Shown: positions 17,271 to 26,274, counted from the stretch's first letter. The stretch: 36,750 nucleotides of DNA from Terriglobia bacterium (GCA_030038235.1 JASHPE010000238.1:1-36750), one strand, 5' to 3'. The notes: generated by a model not told the origin, from the sequence alone. A program made the numbers and translations.

Positions 17271-17384
17271 GGCCGCGACACCGGGAAATACCCGGATTTC
17301 GCTTCTATCGGGCCTGCGGCTCGTGCTAGATTCAAGCAGTACCCGCCCTCTTGATCACTTTGGCGGCTCTTAAGGAATGTCCCT

Positions 17385-18068
17385 GTGAAGCGCTACGGCG
17401 AACATCGCTTTCCCGGCAAACTTTTCGTGGTCGAAGGCATCGACGGTTCGGGCAAATCAACGCAGATCTCCCTGCTCAACCAGTGGCTGCACGCCGAGGG
17501 CTACGGCGTGGTGTTCAGCGAGTGGAATTCCTCGCCGCTGGTGCGCGACATCACCAAGCGCGGCAAGAAAAAGCAGATTCTCACGCCCGCGACGTTTTCG
17601 CTGATTCACGCCACCGACTTTGCCGATCGCATGGAGCGCAACATCATCCCGCTGCTCAAGGCGGGCGCCGTGGTGCTCTGCGATCGCTACATCTACACGG
17701 CGTTCGCCCGCGACGTGGCGCGTGGCCTGGACCGCGCCTGGGTGCGCGAGCTCTACAGCTTCGCGCCCAAGCCGACGGTCGCGTTTTACTACCGCGTCCC
17801 GCTCGACGTGGCCATGAGCCGGATTACGCATGGACGCAACGGATTCAAATTCTACGAGGCGGGCCTCGATCTCGGCCTGAGCGACGATCCCAACCAGAGC
17901 TTCAGACTGTTTCAGGGCCGGATTATCGACGAGTACGAGCAGATGATCCCCGAATACGACATCACGGTGATCGACGCCACGCAGCCCATCGAAGCTCAGC
18001 AGGTGCAGATGCGCCAGATCGTCAAGGCGCGACTGACGCAGGCCCGGCAATTGAGAGTGGCCCCATGA
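17385..18068 (+). CDS. Divergent thymidylate-kinase-like P-loop kinase (first of pair)
   Basis: This 227-aa NMP-kinase-fold protein has a canonical Walker A GIDGSGKST (18-26), the family VLCDRY motif (Asp101-Arg102-Tyr103) and an overall length near Tmk (about 210). It departs from true Tmk in two places. The substrate motif TREPGGT is replaced by SEWNSSPLV. The LID Arg-rich DRxE region is replaced by FKFYEAGLDLGLSDDPNQSF. It is therefore probably not the housekeeping dTMP kinase, and the substrate is unknown. The GTG start at 17385 has AAGGA 8 nt upstream. Its stop overlaps the start of the next, paralogous gene in ATGA, so the two are translationally coupled. Confidence 0.82.
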   Translation: MKRYGEHRFPGKLFVVEGIDGSGKSTQISLLNQWLHAEGYGVVFSEWNSSPLVRDITKRGKKKQILTPATFSLIHATDFADRMERNIIPLLKAGAVVLCDRYIYTAFARDVARGLDRAWVRELYSFAPKPTVAFYYRVPLDVAMSRITHGRNGFKFYEAGLDLGLSDDPNQSFRLFQGRIIDEYEQMIPEYDITVIDATQPIEAQQVQMRQIVKARLTQARQLRVAP

Positions 18069-18952
18069 GCCTGGTTAGAGAAACTTACGGATCGGTGGTG
18101 CCCGGCATGGAATTGACCGACCTGCCCGGCAAGATCATCGTGATCGAAGGCACGGACGGCGTGGGGCGCTCGACGCAGATCGCCCTGCTCAAGCCCTGGC
18201 TCGAACAGCAGGGCCGGGCGGTGGTCGACACCGGCATGACGCGTTCGGAGCTCGCCGGCAAAGGCATCAAGCAGGCCAAGGAAGGGCACACGCTGGGCCG
18301 AATCACCCTGACGCTGTTTTATGCCACCGATTTCGCCGACCGGCTCGAGCGTGAGATTATTCCCGCTTTGCGAGCGGGTTTTGTGGTGCTCACCGATCGC
18401 TACATTTACTCATTGCTGGCGCGCGCGCTGGTCCGCGAACTCGATCCCGTTTGGGTCCGCAACCTGTACAGCTTTGCTGTCAAGCCGGACGCGGTTTTCT
18501 ATTTACGCATCGGCGTCGAGGACCTCATCCCGCGGGTGGTTTTCTCCACCGGATTCGATTACTGGGAAAGCGGCATGGACCTGCACCCGAGCGAGGATAT
18601 GTACGAGAGCTTCCGGAAATACCAGACTGGTCTGCTGTCGCAATTCGACAAGCTGGCGGAAGAGTATAAATTCGAAGTGATCGACGCCACACAGGACATC
18701 CGCACGATTTTCGACCAGCTCAAGAGAGGAATTTCGCGAGTGCTCGAGGGCACACCCGAAAATGCACCGATCCCCGAGCTTGCGAAGCCTGCGCCGGCCG
18801 AGATTTCACAGGTTGCGGAAACAGCGTCCCCCGCTGTCGCGGCGGTGGCGGCATCCGCTGCCAGCGAGGATGGCCACAAGCGCAGCACGCGAAGACCGTC
18901 AAAGAAACACGCGGGTCAGGCCGTGGCTAAAGGCCGGCGAGCCGCCCACTGA
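18065..18952 (+). CDS. Divergent thymidylate-kinase-like protein with Walker A Lys-to-Arg
   Basis: This 295-aa paralogue of the preceding gene shares GxDGxGxSTQI, ATDFADRLER.IIP, the DRYIY motif (Asp111) and a LID-like FDYWESGMDLHPSEDMYESF. The Walker A reads GTDGVGRST, with Arg35 where the catalytic/phosphate-binding Lys is expected. About 60 C-terminal residues beyond the fold are Ala/Pro-rich and then strongly basic (KRSTRRPSKKHAG..KGRRAAH). The ATG overlaps the upstream TGA, so stoichiometric synthesis with its partner is likely. It could be a regulatory or pseudo-kinase subunit of a heterodimer. Its last 37 bp overlap the convergent CHAD gene. Confidence 0.8.
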   Translation: MSLVRETYGSVVPGMELTDLPGKIIVIEGTDGVGRSTQIALLKPWLEQQGRAVVDTGMTRSELAGKGIKQAKEGHTLGRITLTLFYATDFADRLEREIIPALRAGFVVLTDRYIYSLLARALVRELDPVWVRNLYSFAVKPDAVFYLRIGVEDLIPRVVFSTGFDYWESGMDLHPSEDMYESFRKYQTGLLSQFDKLAEEYKFEVIDATQDIRTIFDQLKRGISRVLEGTPENAPIPELAKPAPAEISQVAETASPAVAAVAASAASEDGHKRSTRRPSKKHAGQAVAKGRRAAH

Positions 18953-20034
18953 CCGACCCAGCCCGCCATGCGGCGATATTCCGGCGATCGAAAGGTCTGA
19001 TGCAGGTAGCGCTGGCACGAGCGGGTCTTCGAACTGCGCAGCGTGAGGACCAGTTCTTCGACCTTGATGGCGAGCGGGAGATGCTCCTCCAGAAACTCGC
19101 GGCGCGCCACCATCGCTAGCATCGTGCTGCCCAGCACCTGATAGTCATGCCAGTCGCCGAGCCGGCCCTGCAGATTCCGAAGACAAGCGAGTGCTTCGCG
19201 GCTTCCGGTCACTTCGAGTTCGGCGGCGACCTCCACCAGATACCGCAACCTCTTGGCCGCGATGCGCAACGCGTGCAAGCCGCTTACATTTTCTTCATGT
19301 GACGCGGCCGCCTTGGCCGCGAAGTCCTGCCACAATTCATCCAGGCGCTCAGAGAAGCGTCCCGCTGAACTTGCCCCGTTGGAATTCGGTTCCGGAACCG
19401 GCTCGAGGGACGACGGCGGGTTTGCGGCCGCGCGTTCGTCGGGAAACGTGATCACGCGCGCGACATCGGCGGGTTCGACCGCGGAGCGATCGGTCAGATC
19501 CTTCCGAAGCCGCACGTACAGCTCGGAGAGATTCAGACGCGTGAGCTTCCGATGCCCGCGCTGCGCGGTCTTGGGACGAAGCCTGGTCACATAGTCCTGC
19601 GCCGCCTGCCAGGCCTCTCGATGCGCGCTGCGCTTGCGGGCCAGGGCCCGCTCGATCCGCCACGCCATCACGTCCTGATTGCGAAGCTCACCCAAGGCTG
19701 CGCGCGCCTTCTTGAGCCGCCGCCGCAGTTTTCGGATGGCGCCCGGCGCCGGCGCCGGATAGAGGAAATCCACCAGTCCCTGAAGACGCCGGCTGGCCAC
19801 CCGCAGGTTGTGCGCGGGCTCGATCGACTCGTCGCGCAGCACTTTGGGTTCGAGCGCGACCATGCGATCGAGCTGCTTCAACGCCAGCTTGACCACGCGG
19901 CGCGACACCTCCGGCGCATTGAGCTCATCGAAGGTGGACGTCGGCTGCTGGCGGATCGCGTCGCCCGGCCCTGAAATGGGCGGAGGAGTCGCCATGTTGC
20001 CCTGTGGGGCTTCGCCGTGATGTGGCTTCGCCAT
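18916..20034 (-). CDS. CHAD-domain protein (predicted polyphosphate-binding)
   Basis: This 372-aa all-helical protein carries the two halves of the CHAD fold. The first is marked by EPAHNLRVASRRLQGLVDFL (about 71-90) and the second by LHALRIAAKRLRYLVEV, with further Arg/Lys-rich helices (RKLRRRLKKARAALGELRNQD). CHAD domains bind inorganic polyphosphate through these basic surfaces (established for several members). No CYTH/triphosphatase domain is fused. The N-terminus (about 1-40) and the linker between the halves are Pro/Asn/Ser-rich and likely disordered. It converges with the kinase pair and overlaps the second kinase gene by 37 bp. A TACAAT box lies about 12 nt before the start, suggesting a very short leader. 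Confidence 0.9.
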   Translation of the reverse strand: MAKPHHGEAPQGNMATPPPISGPGDAIRQQPTSTFDELNAPEVSRRVVKLALKQLDRMVALEPKVLRDESIEPAHNLRVASRRLQGLVDFLYPAPAPGAIRKLRRRLKKARAALGELRNQDVMAWRIERALARKRSAHREAWQAAQDYVTRLRPKTAQRGHRKLTRLNLSELYVRLRKDLTDRSAVEPADVARVITFPDERAAANPPSSLEPVPEPNSNGASSAGRFSERLDELWQDFAAKAAASHEENVSGLHALRIAAKRLRYLVEVAAELEVTGSREALACLRNLQGRLGDWHDYQVLGSTMLAMVARREFLEEHLPLAIKVEELVLTLRSSKTRSCQRYLHQTFRSPEYRRMAGWVGQWAARRPLATA

Positions 20035-20091
20035 TGTGGATTCTATTGTAACGCTGGTGTAACGTCGAGACCAGCCGGCCCTTTATCTAAA

Positions 20092-22323
20092 TCACTCCGT
20101 TGCCTCGCGCGCCACCGGCAGCTCGATGTAGGACGCTGCCTGCTTCGAGAAATACACCCGCTCGGTTGCCTTCTGATAGTCAGACGCTTCGGCTTTGAAG
20201 ATGTTCGGCACAAACTTCTGCGGATTGCGGTCGATCAGCGGAAACCACGTGCTTTGCACCTGCACCATGATGCGGTGGCCCTTGAGAAACACGTGATTGT
20301 TGGTGTGCAGGTCGATGGTGAACGGTGTGACGCGGTTCGGCACGAGCGGCTCGGGTTTCTCGAAGCTGTTGCGGAACCTTCCGCGGAAGACTTCGTCGGC
20401 GATCATAAGCTGATAGCCCGCGAGCCTCGGATCGTCTTTGTACTCCTCCGGATAAGCGTCGATCAGCTTCACAATCCAGTCGCTATCGCTGCCTGTCGTC
20501 GAAACGAACAAGTGCGCGACGATATCGCCGGTGACGGCGACGTCGCTCTGGAGCGCGTCGGTTTCGAAAGCGGCCACGTCGGGGCGCAGGTAGACAAATC
20601 TCTGATCTTCGAGCAGCCAGACCGGCCAGCCGGGGCCGGGATAAGTCGGACTGATGGGGCGGTGGCGATAGGGAACCGGATGCGCGGGATCGGAAAGATA
20701 ACTCGTGAATCCCTGACCCTCCGCCGCCGCCGGCGGGTCGAACGAGAGCCGGCCTTTGTCGTGGAAATACAGTTTGCGATCGGTCACGCCGTCACGCGGC
20801 GGCCAGGCGTCGTAGTTCTGCCAGCGATCCGTGCCGGTCTGAAAGGTAATCGCCTCCTTGAGCGGCAGGCTCCCTTTGTCTTTGAGCCAGTAAGCGAACC
20901 AGGGCGCCTGGATTTTCGCGCGAAAATAAACTGAGGTGTCGCTGCCGAAGTCGATATTGCCGAGGCTAGACCCCTTGGCTCGCTCCCAGCCTCCGTGGTT
21001 CCACGGTCCCACGGCCAGATAATTCAAGTGCCCAGTGTCGTTCTTCTCGAGCAACTCGTAGATCTCCACCGGCCCGTAGAAGTCCTCCTGGTCCCACCAT
21101 CCGGCCACGTTCAGATTGGGCAGGGTCAGCTTCAGGTTCTCGAGGTAGGTGCGGAACGCCTGCTTGTGCCAGAAGCTGTCGTAGTTGGGATGATTCACGA
21201 AATCGTTCCACGTCGGCAGCTTGCCATGCAGATAGAGCCGGTTCGCGTTTGACAGCGGACCGAGATCGTTCAGGTACCAATCGAAGGTGTCGTTCTTCGT
21301 AAACTCAAAGTGGAAATTCTCCTTCGAGCTTTCCATCAACGCGGCGTACTCGAAACCATAGCTCAGGCGGAAGGCGCCGTTGTGATGGAAATCGTCGCCC
21401 AGGAACATGTCGGCGGGAGACGCCTGCTCGGAGACCGCCTTCAGCGCCGGATGCGGCTCGAGCAGCGCCATCGTGGTCAGCCAGCCGCCGTAAGAGATGC
21501 CGGCCTCACCCACGCGTCCGTTGTTGTTGGGGACGTTTTTCACGAGCCAGTCGATGGTGTCGTAGGTGTCCGTGCCTTCGTCGATGCTCTTCGGATCGGA
21601 CTTGTCGCGCGGGTCGCGCTGCATCACGAATTGGCCCTCGGATTTGTAGCGTCCGCGGATGTCCTGGAAGGCGAAGACGTAGCCGTCCGGGAACATCTCG
21701 GTGTAGAGGCCGAGCAGGGCGCTGAAGCCTTTTTCATTGTCATCAAGGCCATACGGGGTGCGCGTGAGGAAGATGGGCAGCGGCTCGGTAGCGTTCTTTG
21801 GTGTGTAGATTTCGGTGTGCAGCTTGACGCCATCGCGCGCCGGAATCATCACGTCGCGCTTATCGAAGGTCTGGCTGTATTCGCGGGGCGGCGCCGGTTT
21901 CTCGACGCGCTTCAATTTAAGAGGCAGCGACGATCCGCCCTGCGTCCAGGCGCCATCGATCTCGGAGCCGTCTGCGCTGAGCGTGCCTTCGTAGCTGCCC
22001 TGCACAGCCTCCACGTCCGCGTGCAGCGTGGCGTCTTTGAGCACGACGGAACTGAGTGGAATTCCGGACGCGTTCTGGTCTGGACTATCTATGGTTCCGG
22101 AGTATGCGCCCGTGCCGTTCTCCGAAATGTGAAAGACGATCCTGAGACTGGCGCCGCCTGCGTCGAGCTTGCCCTGCCAGTCGCCGGCGGGCGAGATGGT
22201 CGACTGGCCGAGCGACACGGCAACGAGAAACGGGAAGAGTGCCGCGAGCGCCAGCAGGGGCACGGCAGCTACCCAGATCCACGGCCTCCGGGGTATCCAT
22301 CGCGCCGTTTTGTGTTTGCGCAT
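20092..22323 (-). CDS. Secreted/membrane-anchored CocE/NonD-family hydrolase
   Basis: This 743-aa serine hydrolase is of the CocE / X-Pro dipeptidyl-peptidase / glutaryl-7-ACA acylase family. An N-terminal hydrophobic segment (about 14-40) acts as signal or anchor. An extra beta-rich domain of about 95 aa follows (AGDWQGKLDAGG..), of a kind also attached to other exported alpha/beta hydrolases. The catalytic domain has RDGVKLHTEIY, the nucleophile Ser277 in GISYGGW, the acid in GWWDQED, and His in GPWNHGG. A C-terminal jelly-roll lid domain covers roughly the last 200 residues. I start at the second ATG (22323), because AAGGAG sits about 9 nt upstream and is contained within the alternative start at 22341. 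Peptide or ester substrates are likely; the exact one is unknown. Confidence 0.9.
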   Translation of the reverse strand: MRKHKTARWIPRRPWIWVAAVPLLALAALFPFLVAVSLGQSTISPAGDWQGKLDAGGASLRIVFHISENGTGAYSGTIDSPDQNASGIPLSSVVLKDATLHADVEAVQGSYEGTLSADGSEIDGAWTQGGSSLPLKLKRVEKPAPPREYSQTFDKRDVMIPARDGVKLHTEIYTPKNATEPLPIFLTRTPYGLDDNEKGFSALLGLYTEMFPDGYVFAFQDIRGRYKSEGQFVMQRDPRDKSDPKSIDEGTDTYDTIDWLVKNVPNNNGRVGEAGISYGGWLTTMALLEPHPALKAVSEQASPADMFLGDDFHHNGAFRLSYGFEYAALMESSKENFHFEFTKNDTFDWYLNDLGPLSNANRLYLHGKLPTWNDFVNHPNYDSFWHKQAFRTYLENLKLTLPNLNVAGWWDQEDFYGPVEIYELLEKNDTGHLNYLAVGPWNHGGWERAKGSSLGNIDFGSDTSVYFRAKIQAPWFAYWLKDKGSLPLKEAITFQTGTDRWQNYDAWPPRDGVTDRKLYFHDKGRLSFDPPAAAEGQGFTSYLSDPAHPVPYRHRPISPTYPGPGWPVWLLEDQRFVYLRPDVAAFETDALQSDVAVTGDIVAHLFVSTTGSDSDWIVKLIDAYPEEYKDDPRLAGYQLMIADEVFRGRFRNSFEKPEPLVPNRVTPFTIDLHTNNHVFLKGHRIMVQVQSTWFPLIDRNPQKFVPNIFKAEASDYQKATERVYFSKQAASYIELPVAREATE

Positions 22324-22510
22324 TTTGAACGCTCCTTCCATTCGTCACAGTAACTTAACAGAATTTTGACGGATTATTTACAAAGCGCCCTCGCAAATCG
22401 GCGTCTAAACCTCACGGGTGGATTGTACGCAGCCGGTCCGTTTGTTGCCAGCAAACGGGACCGGCGCCGCCAAAGCATTCTAATCTTCGCAAGACCACTA
22501 GGGAAGGGGA

Positions 22511-23239
22511 ATGAGTGTGGATAGCCTGCCATCTGTCGCCCGGCGCGACGTGGTACCGGAGGGCCATCTGATCGCTCGTGCACAAGCCGGAGATGAATCT
22601 GCTTTTGCTGCGCTTTTTGAACGTCACAAACATCACGTTTACGCCATCTGTCTGAGGATGACGCGCATCGCTTCCGACGCCGAAGACCTTACCCAGGAGG
22701 TCTTCCTGCTGCTCTTTCGCAAGATCGCCCTGTTTCACGGCGACTCTGCGTTTTCAACCTGGCTTTACCGGCTGACTGTCAACGTGGCACTCTCACAATT
22801 GCGCCGGCAGAGCCTGAGGTGCGTAGCGCTCGAGCCCGAAGACGACGAAGGAGCCTTCGTTCATCCGGAAATCGGCGTCGCCGACCCGCGGCTCAGCCAC
22901 TGCCTGGACCGGCTGATCCTGGAGCAGGCCATCCTGCGCCTGGCGCCTTCCTATCGCGCGGCCTTCGCGCTCTACGAGTTGCACGGATACGCCCACAAGG
23001 AAATTGCCGAAATCATGAACTGGTCGGTCGGCAATTCCAAGTCGCAGCTTCACAAAGCGCGCCGAAAGCTCCGGGTTTTGCTGACCGGGCGAAAGGGAAA
23101 GGCATCGCTGCCGCTCGGGATGCTCTTGCCCAAGCGCAAGCGGCGTTCTGCCGCGAGTCCGGCTGCGCCGGCGCGCTACCCGGCCCGATTTCCCAACGCC
23201 TACGACGTCCGCTTGGCTCTAGCTGCTGCCGCGGGATAA
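22511..23239 (+). CDS. ECF-type RNA polymerase sigma factor
   Basis: This 242-aa sigma-70-family protein has region 2 (FERHKHHVYAICLRMT..DAEDLTQEVFLLLFRKI..FSTWLYRLTVN) and region 4 (LAPSYRAAFALYELHGYAHKEIAEIMNWSVG..KSQLHKARRKLR, a clear helix-turn-helix). Regions 1 and 3 are absent, as in ECF factors. Beyond region 4 a tail of about 50 residues is basic and Pro/Ala-rich (GRKGK..PKRKRRSAAS), longer than in most ECF sigmas. No anti-sigma gene follows. The ATG at 22511 is preceded by GGAAGGGGA. It diverges from the CocE gene across about 190 bp. Its target promoters cannot be read here. Confidence 0.92.
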   Translation: MSVDSLPSVARRDVVPEGHLIARAQAGDESAFAALFERHKHHVYAICLRMTRIASDAEDLTQEVFLLLFRKIALFHGDSAFSTWLYRLTVNVALSQLRRQSLRCVALEPEDDEGAFVHPEIGVADPRLSHCLDRLILEQAILRLAPSYRAAFALYELHGYAHKEIAEIMNWSVGNSKSQLHKARRKLRVLLTGRKGKASLPLGMLLPKRKRRSAASPAAPARYPARFPNAYDVRLALAAAAG

Positions 23240-23269
23240 TGCTCTCAGGCGCTTGACTTTTCGGTCGTT

Positions 23270-23779
23270 TTGGATCACATTCTAAATAGCAGGTCAGTTA
23301 GCGACAGCAAACCGACCCCCGGCGCGCTCGATTGCCGCTTTGTCGAGTTGCGGGATATGTCTCTGCGATCCACCTCCGTCACTCTAAGGTCTCTGGCCGC
23401 ACGCCGGAGCAACGCACTCAAATCAACGGGACCTCGGAGCCGCCGCGGCAAGGCCCGCGTCTGCCTAAAGGCCCTGGAGCATGGACGATACGCCGTCCTG
23501 GCGGCGCGATCCGCCCGGCTGCGGGAGAAGCTTTGGGAAGCCGGTCACACCGGCCAGGAAGCCGTTTATGGCGCCGTCCGGTCGCGGATCGCGCAGGCGA
23601 TTCACGCCCAGAACCCGACCTCGCGCCGGAGCATCGACCGCATGGCCCTGCGCGCCTGGTGCTTGAGCTTGCGAATGCACCCTGCGGGAACAAAGCTGGA
23701 AAGTCCTTTGCTTTCTGGCAGTAACGGGTCCAGGGTGTCAACCGAGTGCAGATTGGGAAACGTTACGTCAAGAGCCTGA
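23270..23779 (+). CDS. Hypothetical protein with NALKSTGPRS motif
   Basis: This protein is up to 169 aa (an internal ATG at 23357 would give 140). It carries ARRSNALKSTGPRSRRGKAR followed by CLKALEHGRYAV. This is the recognisable 'NALKSTGPxTxxGKxxxxxNAxxHG' N-terminal motif of a family of small proteins of unknown function, common in Acidobacteria and Planctomycetes. The protein is Arg-rich, and the C-terminal half shows no known domain. It starts 30 nt after the sigma factor stop on the same strand, so co-transcription is possible. The start is uncertain, as no good Shine-Dalgarno is visible. Confidence 0.6.
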   Translation: MDHILNSRSVSDSKPTPGALDCRFVELRDMSLRSTSVTLRSLAARRSNALKSTGPRSRRGKARVCLKALEHGRYAVLAARSARLREKLWEAGHTGQEAVYGAVRSRIAQAIHAQNPTSRRSIDRMALRAWCLSLRMHPAGTKLESPLLSGSNGSRVSTECRLGNVTSRA

Positions 23780-23794
23780 ATCATCGAAAATGAA

Positions 23795-23880
23795 GGTAAG
23801 TCCCACGATGTTGTTGAAAACAAAGGATCGACGCAAAAACGTAAGGGTAAGTCCCACGATATTCATGAAAACAAGGAACA
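23795..23880. repeat. Two imperfect direct repeats with 51-bp period
   Basis: GGTAAGTCCCACGAT followed by a TTGAAAACAAAGGA-like block occurs at 23795 and again at 23846 (ATTCATGAAAACAAGGAA). Each copy is about 33 bp, with an 18-bp A-rich spacer (ACGCAAAAACGTAAG) between them. They lie just 3' of the NALKST gene. They are too few for an array call, and their origin is unknown. Confidence 0.7.
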
Positions 23881-23982
23881 TACGCCTATTGTGCCCCCTT
23901 TTCACGTAGCCTCGGGGCAAGAGGCGGCGCCGCATCGCTGGCGTTGGGCCAGTGCGCTTCCGCCTGTTCTTAGGGTGTAATG

Positions 23983-24010
23983 TTAACTGTCGACCGTCAA
24001 CTGTCGACCG
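23983..24010. repeat. 14-bp tandem duplication
   Basis: TTAACTGTCGACCG is followed directly by TCAACTGTCGACCG, two copies differing at one base. Each contains the palindrome GTCGAC. It could be a paired binding site upstream of the oligopeptidase gene or simple slippage. Confidence 0.6.
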
Positions 24011-24132
24011 CACGGACGGCGTCGGAGGGTGAAAACTTGGGAGTCACGCGTTGCCGGGTCGCGCCCGGCACAGCTAGACTATATCGTTCAGATCGTCTGA
24101 TCTCCGGTGAAGAGTGACCCGTGGAGGAGCTC

Positions 24133-26274
24133 ATGAATCGTCCTTGCTCCGTTCGACGCTTAGTCTGGTTTGGGGAGGTATCGATCATGCTTTTTCTTGC
24201 GGCGGGCGCAAGCTTGCTCGCCGGCGCCAATTCGACCTCGACGCCGCCTGCGCCGCTCACGAGGCGCGACGACTTGGTGGACGATTATCACGGCGTGAAG
24301 GTGCCCGACCCTTACCGCTGGCTCGAAGACCAGAACAGCCCCGAGACGCGCGCCTGGATCAAGGCCGAGGACGATCGCACGCGCGCCGTTCTTGACGGCC
24401 TGCCGGGTCGCGACGCGATCCGACAGCGTCTGACCGAGCTCATGAACGTGGACGTGATCGGCGTGCCCCGTGAAGAGGCCGGCCGCTACTTCTTCTCCCG
24501 CCGCAAGGTCGGGCAGGACCTGCCCGTGATCTATGTGCGCCAGGGTCTGGAAGGCGAGGATCGCGTGTTAATCGACCCGCTTCCACTCAGCCCCGATCAC
24601 AGCACCAGCGTGACTTTGCAGGACGTGTCGAGAGACGGGAAGCTGATCGCTTACGGCATCCGCCTAGGGGGCAAAGACGAAGAGAGCATCCACCTGAAGG
24701 ACGTGGACTCCGGGCAGGACCTCGGTGACGTGCTGCCGGAGGCGAACTATTACGGCGTAGCGATCAAGCCGGACAAGAGCGGGTTCTATTACGGACGGCG
24801 GCAGTCCGCCGGCCCGCGCGTCTTCTATCACGCGCTTGGGAGCGACCCCGCGAGGGACCAGCAGGTATTTGGCGACGGCCTTGGCCTTGGCGATGGCGTC
24901 GCAACCCAGCTCTCCGATGATGGCCGTTATTTGCTGCTCGAAGTGTGGCACGGCTCCGCCGCCGAGAAGACGGAAATCTATCTGCAGGACCTCGCCGTCG
25001 CCGGCTCCCCGGTGCGTCCGGTTGTGAACGACATCACGGCGCGCTTCATCGGCGACCTCGCCGGCGACCGGCTTTATGTCCAGACGAATTGGAATGCGCC
25101 CAACGGCCGCGTGTTCGTCACCGATCTCGCGACGCCCACGCGCGACTACTGGCGGGAGGTCGTGCCGCAGAGCGACGCCGTGATCGAGGGCATTTCGGCG
25201 GCCGCGGGCAGGCTGTTCGTGAACTACACCGAGAACGCGCATTCGCTCTTGAAGCAATTTGATGCCGACGGCAGCAATGGCCGTGAGATTCCTCTTGCAA
25301 CGCTCGGCACCACCTCGGGGGCTGTTGGACGCTGGGAAAGTCACGAGGTTTTCTTCCACTTCACGTCCTTCGCGGACGCCGGAACTGTTTATCGTTACGA
25401 GCCGGGTCATGGTCAGCCGCAGGTGTGGGCGCATGTCGAAACGCCGGTGAAGAGCGACAGCTTCGACGTGCGCCAGGTGTGGTACGGCTCGAAGGACGGC
25501 ACGCGCGTGCCCATGTTCGTGGTCACGCGGAAAGACGTGAAGCTTGACGGCTCCAATCCCACGCTCATGACGGCTTACGGCGGCTTCGACATCAGCCTCA
25601 CGCCCGGTTTCTCCGCGGAAGCTGCCGCCTGGGTGGAGAGCGGAGGCGTGTTTGCGCAACCCAATCTGCGCGGCGGCGGCGAGTTCGGCGAAAAATGGCA
25701 CAAAGCCGGCATGCTCGCCAACAAGCAGAACGTCTTCGATGATTTTCTGGCCGCCGCCCAGTGGCTGATCGACAATCACTACACCAATCCGGCGAAGCTT
25801 GCCATTACCGGCCAGAGCAACGGCGGGTTGCTGATGGGCGCGTCGCTGACCCAGCGTCCGGACCTGTTCCGCGCGGTGGTCTGCCGCTATCCGCTGCTCG
25901 ACATGCTGCGCTACCAGGATTTTCTGGTGGCGCGCTACTGGGTACCGGAGTACGGCGAGGCCACCAATCCCGACCAGTTTAAGTACATCGCCGCTTACTC
26001 CCCTTATCAAAATGTGAAGCAGGGAACCGACTATCCCGCCGTGCTCTTCGTGAGCGGCGACGGCGATACGCGGGTGGCGCCGCTGCATGCCCGTAAGATG
26101 ACCGCCATGCTTCAGTGGGCGACCAGCGCCGACAACAATGACGGCAGGCCGATCCTGCTGAGCTACGACACCAAGTCCGGCCACTCCGGCGGGCGTCCGC
26201 TCTCGAAGCAGATCGAGGAGCTGACGGACGAGCTATCATTTTTCGGGTGGCAGCTTGGAGTGACGGCGCGCTAA
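24133..26274 (+). CDS. Prolyl oligopeptidase, S9A family, exported
   Basis: This 713-aa serine peptidase cleaves after Pro in short peptides. A signal peptide or anchor covers about residues 1-32. The usual N-terminal segment [23 protein letters not shown] follows. A beta-propeller (about 100-440) gates the site, and the alpha/beta-hydrolase domain holds Ser562 (GQSNGG), Asp645 ([12 protein letters not shown]) and His684 (SGHSGG). Length and order match the family. I use the ATG at 24133 because GGAGG lies 6 nt upstream; the GTG at 24121 would consume that site. The gene stands alone. Likely role: peptide scavenging in the periplasm. Confidence 0.94.
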   Translation: MNRPCSVRRLVWFGEVSIMLFLAAGASLLAGANSTSTPPAPLTRRDDLVDDYHGVKVPDPYRWLEDQNSPETRAWIKAEDDRTRAVLDGLPGRDAIRQRLTELMNVDVIGVPREEAGRYFFSRRKVGQDLPVIYVRQGLEGEDRVLIDPLPLSPDHSTSVTLQDVSRDGKLIAYGIRLGGKDEESIHLKDVDSGQDLGDVLPEANYYGVAIKPDKSGFYYGRRQSAGPRVFYHALGSDPARDQQVFGDGLGLGDGVATQLSDDGRYLLLEVWHGSAAEKTEIYLQDLAVAGSPVRPVVNDITARFIGDLAGDRLYVQTNWNAPNGRVFVTDLATPTRDYWREVVPQSDAVIEGISAAAGRLFVNYTENAHSLLKQFDADGSNGREIPLATLGTTSGAVGRWESHEVFFHFTSFADAGTVYRYEPGHGQPQVWAHVETPVKSDSFDVRQVWYGSKDGTRVPMFVVTRKDVKLDGSNPTLMTAYGGFDISLTPGFSAEAAAWVESGGVFAQPNLRGGGEFGEKWHKAGMLANKQNVFDDFLAAAQWLIDNHYTNPAKLAITGQSNGGLLMGASLTQRPDLFRAVVCRYPLLDMLRYQDFLVARYWVPEYGEATNPDQFKYIAAYSPYQNVKQGTDYPAVLFVSGDGDTRVAPLHARKMTAMLQWATSADNNDGRPILLSYDTKSGHSGGRPLSKQIEELTDELSFFGWQLGVTAR

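Larger units (their letters stand above)
23780..24132. other. Intergenic region with two sets of short direct repeats
   Basis: This gap of about 350 bp precedes the prolyl oligopeptidase gene. It holds the 51-bp-period repeat (23795-23880), a 14-bp direct duplication (23983-24010), a weak promoter candidate (TTGCCG 24051-24056, 18 bp, TAGACT 24075-24080) and a short inverted repeat TCAGA-TCG-TCTGA (24088-24100). The first part is distinctly AT-richer than its surroundings. I see no convincing gene in it. Confidence 0.6.

Noticed and set aside
17385..18068. Housekeeping tmk
   Set aside because: The dTMP-binding TREPGG motif and the LID DRxE pattern are missing, so calling it tmk would overstate the evidence.
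21310..22353. 347-codon plus-strand frame opposite the CocE gene
   Set aside because: Sense strand has GISYGGW and other family motifs, and the shadow has none.
24664..26184. 506-codon minus-strand frame opposite prolyl oligopeptidase
   Set aside because: The sense strand has the full S9 catalytic triad; the antisense frame has no recognisable motif.
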